DNA of 64,000 nucleotides from Mycobacterium sp. GA-1285 (GCF_001499905.1 NZ_LQIS01000012.1:186001-250000); one strand, 5' to 3'. Numbered from the stretch's first letter, positions 35,647 through 44,444 are shown. A program made the numbers and translations. Notes: generated from the sequence alone by a model not told the origin.

Positions 35647-35889
35647 ATGAAGGCCGTATATCGTTGCTTTGCAACGGCTTTCACCGCAGGCGGCATCGGT
35701 GCGTGCATACTTGTCGCGCCGGTCGCCGGTGCCGCGCCCGAATGCACCGACATCGGCCCCAACACCACACAGTGCCGGACCAACGGAAGCTCGCAGATCG
35801 TCACGTCACCGCCGGCGCAGACAAACCCGTACTGGGGCTGGCCGTGGGGTGGCGGGCTCGTCATCGGGCTCGGCGACGGGCACAGGTAA
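35647..35889 (+). CDS. Small secreted protein, copy 2 of a pair
   Basis: An 80-residue protein starting ATG 35647 after a strong GAGGAGG. A signal peptide (FTAGGIGACILVAPVAGAA) precedes a mature part of about 50 residues with CTDIGPNTTQC, a two-cysteine loop that is likely a disulfide, and a Trp/Gly-rich end (PYWGWPWGGG). It is a distant relative of copy 1. No function is known. The gene is followed by 76 bases with a possible metal-regulator box and then mntH. Confidence 0.75.
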   Translation: MKAVYRCFATAFTAGGIGACILVAPVAGAAPECTDIGPNTTQCRTNGSSQIVTSPPAQTNPYWGWPWGGGLVIGLGDGHR

Positions 35890-35912
35890 CCCCGCACGAC
35901 GAAACGTCCGAG

Positions 35913-35931
35913 GTTTCGGCTAACCTAACTT
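35913..35931. promoter_or_regulatory. Possible IdeR/MntR-type metal box ahead of mntH
   Basis: On the minus strand this reads AGTTAGGTTAGCCGAAAC. Its first half matches the left half of the mycobacterial iron-box TTAGGTTAGSCTAACCTAA, while the second half is poorly kept, about 14 of 19 positions in all. It lies 35-53 bases before the mntH start. Metal control of an Nramp transporter makes the site plausible. Confidence 0.4.
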
Positions 35932-35965
35932 TTCTATTCGCTGTTCCGGATAGGAAGAGGGTGGG

Positions 35966-37192
35966 GTGGCACGGAGCACCGAGGTGAAGGCGCGGCCGAG
36001 CTGGCTGCTGCTCGGACCGGCCTTCGTTGCGGCCATCGCCTACGTCGACCCCGGCAACGTCGCCGCCAATGTCAGCGCCGGCGCGCAATTCGGTTTCCTC
36101 CTGATCTGGGTGATCGTCGCGGCCAACGCGATGGCCTGCATCGTGCAGTACCTCTCGGCCAAGCTCGGCCTGGTGACCGGTATGTCGTTGCCGGAGGCGG
36201 TCGGTGACCGGATGCGGCGCCGCACCCGGCTGACCTACTGGCTGCAGGCCGAAATGGTCGCGATGGCAACGGATCTCGCCGAGGTCGTGGGCGGGGCGAT
36301 CGCGCTGTACCTGCTGTTCGACCTACCGCTGCTCACCGGCGGCATCATCACCGGTGTCGTCTCGTTGGTGCTGTTGATGGTCAAGGACCGCCACGGCCAG
36401 AACTCGTTCGAGCGCGTCATCACCGGGCTGCTGGCGGTCATCGCGGTCGGCTTCCTCACCAGCCTGTTCGTCGCGCCCCCTCCACTCGAAGAGGCGGCTG
36501 CGGGGCTGATGCCGAAATTCGCGGGCACCGAGAGCGTGTTGATCGCGGCGGCGATGCTGGGCGCGACCGTGATGCCGCACGCGGTGTATCTGCACTCGGG
36601 CCTGGCCCGGGATCGGCACGGGCACCCCGAAGCCGGGCCGATGCGACGGCTGCTGCTGCGGGTCACGCGCTGGGACGTCGGCATCGCGATGGTCATTGCC
36701 GGCGCGGTCAACCTGTCGATGGTGTTGGTCGCCGCGACGAATTTGCGGGGCCAGGAGAACACCGACTCGATTGAGGGTGCACACGCCGCGGTCAACGAGA
36801 CCCTGGGGCCGACGATCGCGTTGTTGTTCGCGATCGGACTGCTCGCGTCGGGGCTGGCGTCGTCTTCGGTCGGCGCGTATGCCGGCGCGATGATCATGCA
36901 GGGCCTGCTGCACCGCTCCATTCCGCTGGTGCTGCGGCGCCTGATCACGCTGTTGCCCGCATTGGCGGTCTTGGCGATCGGCCTGGACCCCAGCCGGGCG
37001 CTGGTGTTGTCGCAGGTGGTGTTGTCGTTCGGGATACCGTTCGCGCTCATTCCGCTGGTGCGGCTGACCAGCGACCGGGCCCTGATGGGCGACGACGTCA
37101 ACCACCGGGTGACGACGACGATCGGGTGGGTCATCGCCGCCCTGATTACTCTCTTGAACGTGGTGTTGATCTATCTGACGCTGACGGGTTGA
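35966..37192 (+). CDS. mntH: Nramp-type divalent metal transporter MntH
   Basis: A 408-residue proton-coupled Mn(II)/Fe(II) importer with about eleven transmembrane helices. The metal-binding helix-1 motif DPGN is at residues 28-31 (AYVDPGNVAANVSAG) and the helix-6 MPH motif is in GATVMPHAVYLHSGLARD. Both are required for transport, so the protein should be active in the inner membrane. The start is GTG 35966. The stop shares a base with the next gene (TGATG), so the two are coupled. Confidence 0.93.
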   Translation: MARSTEVKARPSWLLLGPAFVAAIAYVDPGNVAANVSAGAQFGFLLIWVIVAANAMACIVQYLSAKLGLVTGMSLPEAVGDRMRRRTRLTYWLQAEMVAMATDLAEVVGGAIALYLLFDLPLLTGGIITGVVSLVLLMVKDRHGQNSFERVITGLLAVIAVGFLTSLFVAPPPLEEAAAGLMPKFAGTESVLIAAAMLGATVMPHAVYLHSGLARDRHGHPEAGPMRRLLLRVTRWDVGIAMVIAGAVNLSMVLVAATNLRGQENTDSIEGAHAAVNETLGPTIALLFAIGLLASGLASSSVGAYAGAMIMQGLLHRSIPLVLRRLITLLPALAVLAIGLDPSRALVLSQVVLSFGIPFALIPLVRLTSDRALMGDDVNHRVTTTIGWVIAALITLLNVVLIYLTLTG

Positions 37193-38253
37193 TGCACGCG
37201 TACTTCGCCTACGGCTCGAACCTCGACGTCTCGCAGATGGCGTTGCGGTGTCCCGCTGCTGCGCAGCCCCGGCCGGCCAGACTGGCCGACCATGACTGGC
37301 TGATCAACGAGCGCGGCGTCGCCACCGTCGAACCGTTCCACGGGTCCGAGGTGCACGGTGTGCTGTGGCAGCTCAACGATCACGACTTGGCGGTGCTGGA
37401 CAGCGCCGAAGGCGTTCCGGTGCGCTACCGTCGCGACCGACTCACGGTGCACACCGACGACGGGCCCGCCGAGGCGTGGGTGTACATCGACCATCGTGTC
37501 GAACCGGGCCCGCCGCGACCGGGCTACCTCGAGCGCATCATCGACGGCGCCCTGCACCACGGCCTGCCACCCCGCTGGGTCGAGTTCCTCAAGCGATGGG
37601 ATCCGGCGCATTGGCCGGGCCGCGCCGGACGATCCGATCTACCTGCCCCGCAATCACTTTCGGAACTTGTCCGGCAGCCCGGCATCGTCGAGGAACGAAT
37701 CCTGCGGTCCCGCTTCGGTTTTCTGGCCATCCACGGCGGCGGCCTCGAGCAGATGACCGATGTGATCGCCGAACGCGCCGCCGACGCCGCCGGCGCCTCG
37801 GTGTATGTGGTGCGCCATCCCGACCACTATCCGCACCACCTGCCCTCGGCGCTGTACCGCGCGCAGGAGTCCGAACGCCTCGCGGAGTTCCTCGACCACG
37901 TCGACGTCGCCGTGTCGTTGCACGGTTACGGCCGCATCGGCCGCAGCACGCAGTTGCTCGCGGGCGGCCGCAACCGCGCACTGGCCGAACACCTCGCCGA
38001 GCACGTCGATGTTCCCGGCTATCACGTCGTCACCGATCTCGATGCGATCCCCCGCGAGCTGCGCGGGTTGCACCCCGACAATCCGGTCAACCGTGTCCGC
38101 GGGGGCGGCGCACAACTCGAGCTGACCCCGCGGGTGCGAGGCATCAGTCCCCGCAGTCAGCTACCCGGCGACGACGGGCTCACGCCGGCGACCTCCACGT
38201 TGATCCAGGGTCTCGTCGCCGCGGCGCACTCCTGGGAACTTCAGTCCGCCTGA
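37192..38253 (+). CDS. Gamma-glutamylcyclotransferase - poly-gamma-glutamate hydrolase fusion
   Basis: A 353-residue protein with two enzyme domains in one frame. Residues 1-125 are an AIG2/GGCT domain: YFAYGSNLD at the N-terminus and the catalytic Glu in LDSAEGVPVRYRR. Residues 155-345 are a poly-gamma-glutamate hydrolase (phage/PghP, DUF867) domain: IHGGGLEQMTD and VSLHGYG carry the zinc-binding His and Glu, and HPDNPVNRVRGGGAQLELTPRVR is the family end motif. Both activities act on gamma-glutamyl bonds. One possible substrate in a mycobacterium is the oligo-gamma-glutamate tail of coenzyme F420 (inference only). No signal peptide. Coupled to mntH by a one-base overlap. Confidence 0.87.
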   Translation: MHAYFAYGSNLDVSQMALRCPAAAQPRPARLADHDWLINERGVATVEPFHGSEVHGVLWQLNDHDLAVLDSAEGVPVRYRRDRLTVHTDDGPAEAWVYIDHRVEPGPPRPGYLERIIDGALHHGLPPRWVEFLKRWDPAHWPGRAGRSDLPAPQSLSELVRQPGIVEERILRSRFGFLAIHGGGLEQMTDVIAERAADAAGASVYVVRHPDHYPHHLPSALYRAQESERLAEFLDHVDVAVSLHGYGRIGRSTQLLAGGRNRALAEHLAEHVDVPGYHVVTDLDAIPRELRGLHPDNPVNRVRGGGAQLELTPRVRGISPRSQLPGDDGLTPATSTLIQGLVAAAHSWELQSA

Positions 38254-38257
38254 CCAC

Positions 38258-38284
38258 CCATCCGCCGTGCGGTCGGCTACGAAT
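38258..38284 (+). promoter_or_regulatory. SigK-like promoter (probable autoregulation)
   Basis: CCATCC at 38258-38263 and ACGAAT at 38279-38284 fit the reported SigK -35/-10 pair (CCATCC, CCGAAT), with a 15-base spacer that is one or two bases short. Transcription would start about where GTG 38293 begins, giving a nearly leaderless message for DUF1365-sigK-rskA. Confidence 0.55.
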
Positions 38285-38292
38285 ACCGCTAC

Positions 38293-39066
38293 GTGGATAG
38301 TTCCAGCCTGTACCGCACCCGGACGGCGCACCTGCGACGTACGCCGGTGTACCACCATTTCGAGCACCACGGGTACAGCTGGCTGGTCGACGTCGACCGG
38401 CTCCCCAGGCTGCCGTGGTGGCTGCGCCCGTTCGCGCGTTTCGACGCGCGTGACCACCTCGACGGCGCCCCGGGGGACTCGTTGCGACAGCGCATCGACG
38501 CCTTTTTGTGGGACCGCGGTGTCGACCTGGGCGGCGGCCGGGTCACCGCACTGCTGCAGGCGCGAGTGGCCGGCTACGCGTTCAACCCCGTCACGCTCTA
38601 CTGGTGCCACGACGCCGAGGGCGTCTTGCGTCACGTCGTCATGGAGATGCACAACCACCGCGGTGAACGGCATGCGTATCTGCTCCCGCCGAGCCCGGAC
38701 GGGACATCGATGGCACCGAAGAAGTTGCGGGTGTCGCCGTTCAACGGCACCAACGGTCACTACCTGGTGCACGCGCCGCACCCGGACGGGGAGGTCAACG
38801 TGACCGTCTCCCTGCACCGCGGCAACGAGCCGGCGTTCATCGCGACGGTGCGTGGCACGCGCAGGCGCGCGGGCATCGCCGAGGTGGCGCGGATGCAGGC
38901 GGTCGCTCCGCTGGCGCCGCTGATGACCGCGCTGGAGTACCGGCTGCAGCACCTCACGCTGTGGCTGCGGCGGGTACCCGTCGTCCACGGTGCCGAAGCG
39001 GTCGGCGAAACGTTCGCTCAGACACAGGCTTTCGCGCACAGTGCGGCCAGATCGCGATATTCATGA
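38293..39066 (+). CDS. DUF1365 protein
   Basis: A 257-residue DUF1365 protein starting at GTG 38293. Family marks are the early YHHFEHHGYSWLVDVDRLP, AGYAFNPVTLYWCHD in the middle, and LRVSPFNGTNGHYLV. The family is usually found beside cyclopropane-fatty-acid synthases and is linked to lipid modification, but its reaction is unproven. In M. tuberculosis a DUF1365 gene (Rv0448c) also lies just upstream of sigK; here the methyltransferase gene between them is absent. The stop overlaps the sigK start (ATGA). Confidence 0.87.
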   Translation: MDSSSLYRTRTAHLRRTPVYHHFEHHGYSWLVDVDRLPRLPWWLRPFARFDARDHLDGAPGDSLRQRIDAFLWDRGVDLGGGRVTALLQARVAGYAFNPVTLYWCHDAEGVLRHVVMEMHNHRGERHAYLLPPSPDGTSMAPKKLRVSPFNGTNGHYLVHAPHPDGEVNVTVSLHRGNEPAFIATVRGTRRRAGIAEVARMQAVAPLAPLMTALEYRLQHLTLWLRRVPVVHGAEAVGETFAQTQAFAHSAARSRYS

Positions 39067-39644
39067 CGGTGCCGACCCGGGTGGCTAGGCTACCGCTGGT
39101 GACCACGGACCTCGACGAACTGCTTCGCCAGGTTGCCGAGGAGGACGTCGAGGCATTCGCCACCTTCTACGACCGCACCCGGGCGCGGGTGTTCGGCCTG
39201 GTAGCCCGGGTGCTGCGCGATCCGGGGTACAGCGAGGAGACGACCCAGGACATCTACCTGCAGGTGTGGCGCACCGCGGGAAGTTACGACCCCTCGGCGG
39301 GTTCCCCGCTCGCGTGGTTGATGACGCTCGCGCACCGTCGTGCGGTCGACCGGGTGCGCTCCGAACAGGCCGCGACGCAGCGGGAGGACCGTTACGGCGC
39401 GGCCACCGTCGACCCGCCCGCCGATCACGTCGCGGACTCGGTGATCACGCGCGACGAGCGCCGCCAGGTCGCCAACTGCCTGGGTTCGCTGACAGATGTC
39501 CAGCGAGAGTGCATCCAGCTGGCCTATTACGACGGGCTGACCTACGCCCAGGTCTCCGAACGTCTGGCGGCGAACCTCGCCACCATCAAATCGCGGATGC
39601 GCGACGGCCTCCGCAGTCTCCGCAAGTGCTTGGGGATGGCATGA
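39063..39644 (+). CDS. sigK: ECF sigma factor SigK
   Basis: A 193-residue extracytoplasmic-function sigma factor. Region 2 is seen in VEAFATFYDRTRARVFGLVARVLRD and YSEETTQDIYLQVWR, and region 4 in QRECIQLAYYDGLTYAQVSERLAANLATIKSRMRDGL. Size, sequence and its coupling to an RskA-type anti-sigma gene fit SigK, which in M. tuberculosis drives mpt70/mpt83 and its own operon. ATG 39063 overlaps the DUF1365 stop. It overlaps rskA by four bases, ensuring matched synthesis. Confidence 0.92.
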   Translation: MTVPTRVARLPLVTTDLDELLRQVAEEDVEAFATFYDRTRARVFGLVARVLRDPGYSEETTQDIYLQVWRTAGSYDPSAGSPLAWLMTLAHRRAVDRVRSEQAATQREDRYGAATVDPPADHVADSVITRDERRQVANCLGSLTDVQRECIQLAYYDGLTYAQVSERLAANLATIKSRMRDGLRSLRKCLGMA

Positions 39645-40363
39645 CCGAACCCATGGATTCCGACCTCGGCGCCCTCGCGGCGGCCTTCGCCCTGGACGCG
39701 ATCTCCGATTCCGAACGCGGTGAACTCGAGCGTCGCGTCGCGGCCGCGCCGCCTGCGGTCGCGCAGGCCTTCGCCGACGAAGTGCGCAACGTCCGCGAGG
39801 CGATGGCAGTGGTGTCGGCCGCCACCGCGGTCGAACCGCCCCCGCAGCTGCGCGAGCGTCTGCTGGCCGAGGTCGGCGGCGGGCGAGCCGAACCGGTACG
39901 CCAGTTGCGGCCGCGGCCGACTCGCTGGCAGAAGGCCGCGCTCGCCGCCGCCGCAGTGGTCGTGGTCGGCGCGGGTGCGGTCGGCGTCGGTTTGGCGCTG
40001 CGCCCGGCCGCCAAACCCTCGACCGCCGAGCAGGTGTTCGCCGCGCCCGATGTGCGCACCGTCTCCGGGGACATTCCGGGTGGCGGCACCGCGACGGTGG
40101 TGTTCTCCCGCGAGAAGGACGCCGGCGTGTTGGTGATGAACAACGTCACCCCGCCCCAACCCGGCACCGTCTACCAGATGTGGTTGGTCGACGCGGACGG
40201 TCCGCATCCCGCGGGCACGATGGACGCGCAAGCCGTCGCCCCGTCGACGACGGCCGTGCTGCCCGATCTCGGCGACTCACGCACCCTCGCCTTCACCATC
40301 GAACCGCCGGGCGGTTCCCAGGAGCCGACGGGCGAGCCGTTCGCCGAGCTCCCGCTGGCCTGA
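39641..40363 (+). CDS. rskA: Anti-sigma-K factor RskA
   Basis: A 240-residue membrane anti-sigma factor. The cytosolic N-terminal part (1-95) contains the zinc-less anti-sigma domain (DLGALAAAFALDAISDSERGELERR). One transmembrane helix spans residues 99-120. The outer domain of about 115 residues ends in the family pattern VYQMWLVDADGPHPAG and LAFTIEPPGGSQEPT. It holds SigK inactive at the membrane until regulated proteolysis by site-1 and site-2 proteases. ATG 39641 overlaps the sigK stop. Confidence 0.92.
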   Translation: MTEPMDSDLGALAAAFALDAISDSERGELERRVAAAPPAVAQAFADEVRNVREAMAVVSAATAVEPPPQLRERLLAEVGGGRAEPVRQLRPRPTRWQKAALAAAAVVVVGAGAVGVGLALRPAAKPSTAEQVFAAPDVRTVSGDIPGGGTATVVFSREKDAGVLVMNNVTPPQPGTVYQMWLVDADGPHPAGTMDAQAVAPSTTAVLPDLGDSRTLAFTIEPPGGSQEPTGEPFAELPLA

Positions 40364-40368
40364 CGGTT

Positions 40369-41469
40369 TCAGGTGCCCGATATCGTCGCCTCGGCCGCCT
40401 CGGCGACGACGTCGCGGACGTCCCGGCGGCGCTGCCACGCGCGTCGCTGCCGGATGGCGCCGTTGCCTTGTTCGGTGATGCGGCGCAATTCGTCGAACAC
40501 CAGGTCGTAGTCGCCCACCGCTTCGAGCGCGGGACGCACGTGCTCGACGAGTCGGTCCAGCAGCTCGCGCGCGGGCACGCGCTGATGGCTCTCCATCAGG
40601 TCGACCGCATCGCCGTCGAGCCCATCGCGCGCGGACTTCCAATACGCGGCCTTGAGCGCGTGTGCGGCGAGCGGGGGCGTCGGCTCGCCGCGCCGCTCGT
40701 CCTCCAACGCCGTCATCACCGCGGCCCGGGTCAGCGCGGCCAGCAGGACCGTCTCGGCCGCTGTCGCGGGCACGTCTGCGACGCGCACCTCGATCGTCGG
40801 GAAGTTCTTCGACGGGCGCACGTCCCAATAGACCATGCCGTCGTCGAGCATCGCGCCGGCCTGTTGGAGCATGTGCACGACGGCGTCGTACTCGTCGACG
40901 GAGTCGAAGTGCGGCGGCGGGCCCGCGCTGGGCCACCGCGCCCACAGCACGCTGCGCCAGCTGGCGTAGCCGGTATCGGAGTGACGGTAGATCGCGGAGT
41001 TCGCGCTCAGCGCCAACAGGCTGGGCAACCAGGGCCGCAGCCGGTTGCTGACTCGGATCGCGGCTTCCCGGCTGGGCACCGCGACGTGGACGTGGCAGCC
41101 GCAGATGCCCTGCTCGTGCGCGATCATGCCGAACTTGTCGCCGATCTCCCGGTACCGCGGGGTGTCGGTGATCGGAAATTCCGTCGGAAGTGTGGGCGGC
41201 AGGCCGACCGCCAGCAGCTGGGCACCTGCGGCGTGCGCGGCCTCGGCGGAAAGTCGGCGCAACCGGAGCAGTTCCTCGCGCAGTTCGCGGGTCGAGCCGA
41301 CCACCTCGCTGGTGGTTTCGACCTGGCACGTGGTCAGCTCGAGCTGCAGTTTCACGCCCCGGCGGGCGGCCTCGCGGGCGACGGCCTCGTTGCGCGCGAC
41401 CGGTTCCCCGCTCGTGGGGTCGACGAGCAGGAACTCTTCTTCGACGCCGATCGTGGGATGCGTGGCCAT
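40369..41469 (-). CDS. YbdK-type carboxylate-amine ligase (GCS2 family)
   Basis: A 366-residue protein of the glutamate-cysteine ligase 2 family. It starts THPTIGVEEEFLLVDP, has the metal/ATP-site motif CGCHVHVAV, and continues with RPSKNFPTIEVRVADVP. YbdK enzymes show weak glutamate-cysteine ligase activity; the true substrates are not settled. M. tuberculosis Rv0433 is the like protein, also near sigK. It is convergent with rskA, with six bases between. It should not be confused with EgtA of ergothioneine synthesis, which has a different surrounding. Confidence 0.88.
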   Translation of the reverse strand: MATHPTIGVEEEFLLVDPTSGEPVARNEAVAREAARRGVKLQLELTTCQVETTSEVVGSTRELREELLRLRRLSAEAAHAAGAQLLAVGLPPTLPTEFPITDTPRYREIGDKFGMIAHEQGICGCHVHVAVPSREAAIRVSNRLRPWLPSLLALSANSAIYRHSDTGYASWRSVLWARWPSAGPPPHFDSVDEYDAVVHMLQQAGAMLDDGMVYWDVRPSKNFPTIEVRVADVPATAAETVLLAALTRAAVMTALEDERRGEPTPPLAAHALKAAYWKSARDGLDGDAVDLMESHQRVPARELLDRLVEHVRPALEAVGDYDLVFDELRRITEQGNGAIRQRRAWQRRRDVRDVVAEAAEATISGT

Positions 41470-41640
41470 GAGCAGAAATATTGATCCGGCCCGTCGGAAT
41501 GGTTCACGACGGGCCGGATCGGGGCAACAAGTCCTTCGGCTAGTGGGACCCCGGGAGGTCGGAGTCGGCGTCAGGCTTATTGCCAACCGATGAGCGCGCC
41601 AAACATTTTGCAGAAGACGTCACCGAATACCATCCGAGTC

Positions 41641-42459
41641 GTGACCAAACCCTTCCGGTTCGGTGTGGGGCTGCAGGCCGCGCGCCGTCAGAAGTCGGTG
41701 CAGGACTGGGCGCGCCGCGTCGAGGACATGGGCTACGACATCGTCCATGTCGCCGACCACCTCTACACGACCGCGCCGTTCCCGATGATGACGGCGATGG
41801 CGATGGCCACCGAGCGGCTCCGCGTCGGCACCTTCGTGCTCAACGCGGGGTTCTACCGGCCCGCGCTGCTCGCGCGCGAGGTCACCACACTGCGCGACCT
41901 GAGCGGCGGACGCTTCGACCTGGGCCTCGGCGCCGGGTACGTCAAGGAGGAGTTCGAACAGGCCGAGCTCCCCTACCCCTCCGCCGGCCAGCGGGTGGGC
42001 TGGCTGCGCCACGTCGTCGAGCACATCAACGAGCACGCACCCGATGTGCCCATCCTCATTGCGGGCAACGGCGACAAGCTGCTGACGCTTGCCGCACAGC
42101 GCGCCGACATCATCGGGCTGACCGGCGGCGCCCCGATCACCGCGAGCTGCGATCCGCTCGCCGACCGCATCGCCTTCGTTCGCGAGGCCGCCGGCGACCG
42201 GTTCGACGAGCTCGAGCTCAACCTCGCCGTCACGGCCATGCCGACCGACGATTCGGGTCGGCCGGACCTGTCGATCACCCGCCGGTTCCTCCCCCACCTG
42301 TCCGAGGAGGAACTGCTGGCGACCCCGGCGGTGTTGTCTGGGTCGACGGGCGCGATCGCTGACACGCTGCGCGGCTACCGCGAGACGTACGGCATCAGCT
42401 ACATCACGGTCCAGCAGCTGCATGCCGAGCCGTTCGCCAAGGTGATCGCCGAGCTATAG
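41641..42459 (+). CDS. LLM-class F420-dependent oxidoreductase
   Basis: A 272-residue luciferase-like protein from GTG 41641 (ATG 41590 would add 17 residues). The motifs FRFGVGLQAARRQKSVQDWARR, ADHLYTTAPFP, LSGGRFDLGLGAGYVKEEFE and VPILIAGNGDKLLTLAAQRADI match the actinobacterial F420 TIM-barrel family. Substrate unknown; these enzymes serve redox, detoxification and cell-wall precursor steps. The 171 bases between it and the ybdK-type start contain no recognisable operator. Its stop overlaps the convergent monooxygenase by six bases. Confidence 0.87.
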   Translation: MTKPFRFGVGLQAARRQKSVQDWARRVEDMGYDIVHVADHLYTTAPFPMMTAMAMATERLRVGTFVLNAGFYRPALLAREVTTLRDLSGGRFDLGLGAGYVKEEFEQAELPYPSAGQRVGWLRHVVEHINEHAPDVPILIAGNGDKLLTLAAQRADIIGLTGGAPITASCDPLADRIAFVREAAGDRFDELELNLAVTAMPTDDSGRPDLSITRRFLPHLSEEELLATPAVLSGSTGAIADTLRGYRETYGISYITVQQLHAEPFAKVIAEL

Positions 42460-44415
42460 CTGTTGTGCCGCAACGCTATCGGCGGACCGGACCACGAAGT
42501 CCGACCATTCCGGTTCGCGCACCGCGTCGTGATATTCGTAGAGCTTCCACGGGCTGACGGTGTGGATCTCGCCGCGGGCGTTCTTGAAATAGGAATGCTG
42601 GATCGACGGATGGGACCAGACCGTCATCTTGATCGCTTTTTGCGACTGTCGGCGCCACTCCTCGGTCGCGTCGGCCCTCGGCTCGATCGAGTGCAGCCCG
42701 TCGGCCAGAGCGTGCAGACACTTGCCGTTGTAGCGCATCTGCAACTCGGAGTTGAAGATGAGGCTGCCGCCGTGCGCCAAGTGCGTGCCGGGGCCGTAGG
42801 TGAGGAAGAAGTTCGGGAAGCCCGGAACCATGATCCCGCGGTACGCGTACGGGCGGTCACCCCAGACGTCGCGCAGGTCGATCGGATTGCCGTCGCCGTC
42901 GCGGCCGGTGATCCGTAGCGGCCACAGCACCTCGGTGGCGCGAAAACCCGTGGCGTACACGATGACATCGGCGCGCCGTTCACGGCCGTCTGCGGTCACC
43001 ACGCCGGTCGGTGTGATGCGCTCGATCGGCGTGCGGACCAGCTCAACGTTGTCGCGCTTCAGGGTTCGCAACCAAGTGCCGTCGTCCTGGAGCGTGCGTT
43101 TACCGGTCGCGGGATAGTCGGGCAGGACCTTGGTGAGCAGTTCTTCATCGCCGTCGACCTGGCTGGTGATCCAGTCGGTGAACATCATCCTCGCGGCGGC
43201 GTTGATGTCGCTGACCGCGTAATCTCCTTGCTGGTAGGCCGGATCGACTCGTGCGGCGTCCAGGCCCTTGTCGGCTCCGGGCCACAGCAACAGGAAGCGG
43301 TACCAGCGGCCGTAGAACGGCAGGTGTTCCATCGCCCAGCGGGTGCCGTCGCCGACTTCCTTGTGATACATCGGGTTCGGGAACATCCACTGGGCGGTGC
43401 GCTGGTAGACGTCGAGATGCTCGACCCGGTCGGCGATCGCTGGTGCGATCTGGAATCCGCTCGCGCCGGCGCCGATCAGCGCGACGCGTCGTCCGGTGAC
43501 GTCGACGTTGTGGTTCCACGCGGCGGAGTGAAAGGCCGGACCCCGGAACGTGTTTGCGCCCTCGATGTCGGGGACCTGCGGCCGGTTGAGTTGGCCGACC
43601 GCGCTGATGATCGCACGGACGGTCACCCTCGAGACACGACCGTTTCTGGCGCGCAGCGCGACGGTCCAGGTGCCGGACCCGTCGTCCCATTCGGCCGAGA
43701 CGACCTCGGTCTCCCACCGCACGTGATCACCGATGCCGTGTTTGTCCATCACGTCGACGAAGTACTGGCGCAGCTCGTGCTGCTCGGCGAAGTAGTGGCT
43801 CCACTTGTTGCTGGGTTCGAAGCTGTAGCAGTAGAAGTGGTTGGCCACGTCGACGCGGGCCCCCGGATAGCTGTTCTCCCACCAGGTTCCGCCGGGCCCG
43901 GCGTTCTTCTCCACCACGGTGAACGGCAGCCCGGCCTGCTTGAGCCGGATGGCGGCGAGCAGCCCGGACTCGCCGCAGCCGATGACGAGCACCGGAAGCG
44001 TCGCCGCCGCGTCCGGATCGACGGGTTCGGGCCGGCGCGGATCGACGCCGTCGAGGTCGAGTTCCTCGGACAGTAGCGGCACGTACTCCTCACCGACGGG
44101 TTCGCATGCGGCCCAATCCATCATCTGCTTGACGACGGACGCGTCCAGCGGCGCGGGTTCCGGACAGCCGCGGTCGCGGTAGGCGGCGATCACCTCCAGC
44201 GCCTCGGCCCTCGCCCGCGCCTTGTCCTCCTCGGACATGAAGCCTTGGACTTCGTTGAGGAACAACCCGGCCTGTGCGTAGTCGCGGATGAAGCGCGTGT
44301 CGCCGGTGATGTGCACGAGGCTGAGCAACAGCGTCGGAACGCTGACGTCCTCGAGCGCCCGCTGGATTTCGGCGGTAGGTGTGGTGAACGGCGTCCCCGC
44401 GTAGCGACTGCGCAC
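42454..44415 (-). CDS. Flavin-containing Baeyer-Villiger-type monooxygenase
   Basis: A 653-residue two-dinucleotide-site monooxygenase. An N-terminal extension of about 135 residues precedes the FAD fold (LVIGCGESGLLAAIRLKQAG), and the NADPH fold (LIGAGASGFQIAPAIAD) follows. The Baeyer-Villiger fingerprint FRGPAFHSAAW lies between them. The extended type resembles phenylacetone/steroid monooxygenase-like proteins. It would insert oxygen next to a ketone using NADPH and O2. The start is GTG 44415, fixed by GGAGGAG five bases upstream; the longer ATG-started frame reaches into the tRNA region and is not credible. A dyad at 44445-44469 may be its operator. Confidence 0.9.
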   Translation of the reverse strand: MRSRYAGTPFTTPTAEIQRALEDVSVPTLLLSLVHITGDTRFIRDYAQAGLFLNEVQGFMSEEDKARARAEALEVIAAYRDRGCPEPAPLDASVVKQMMDWAACEPVGEEYVPLLSEELDLDGVDPRRPEPVDPDAAATLPVLVIGCGESGLLAAIRLKQAGLPFTVVEKNAGPGGTWWENSYPGARVDVANHFYCYSFEPSNKWSHYFAEQHELRQYFVDVMDKHGIGDHVRWETEVVSAEWDDGSGTWTVALRARNGRVSRVTVRAIISAVGQLNRPQVPDIEGANTFRGPAFHSAAWNHNVDVTGRRVALIGAGASGFQIAPAIADRVEHLDVYQRTAQWMFPNPMYHKEVGDGTRWAMEHLPFYGRWYRFLLLWPGADKGLDAARVDPAYQQGDYAVSDINAAARMMFTDWITSQVDGDEELLTKVLPDYPATGKRTLQDDGTWLRTLKRDNVELVRTPIERITPTGVVTADGRERRADVIVYATGFRATEVLWPLRITGRDGDGNPIDLRDVWGDRPYAYRGIMVPGFPNFFLTYGPGTHLAHGGSLIFNSELQMRYNGKCLHALADGLHSIEPRADATEEWRRQSQKAIKMTVWSHPSIQHSYFKNARGEIHTVSPWKLYEYHDAVREPEWSDFVVRSADSVAAQQL

Positions 44416-44444
44416 GACTTCTCCTCCCGACCGCGACGGCCGCA

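Noticed and set aside
34287..35897. Long minus-strand frame
   Set aside because: It is antisense to the DapB-like reductase and the small secreted genes; codon use and composition are those of a shadow.
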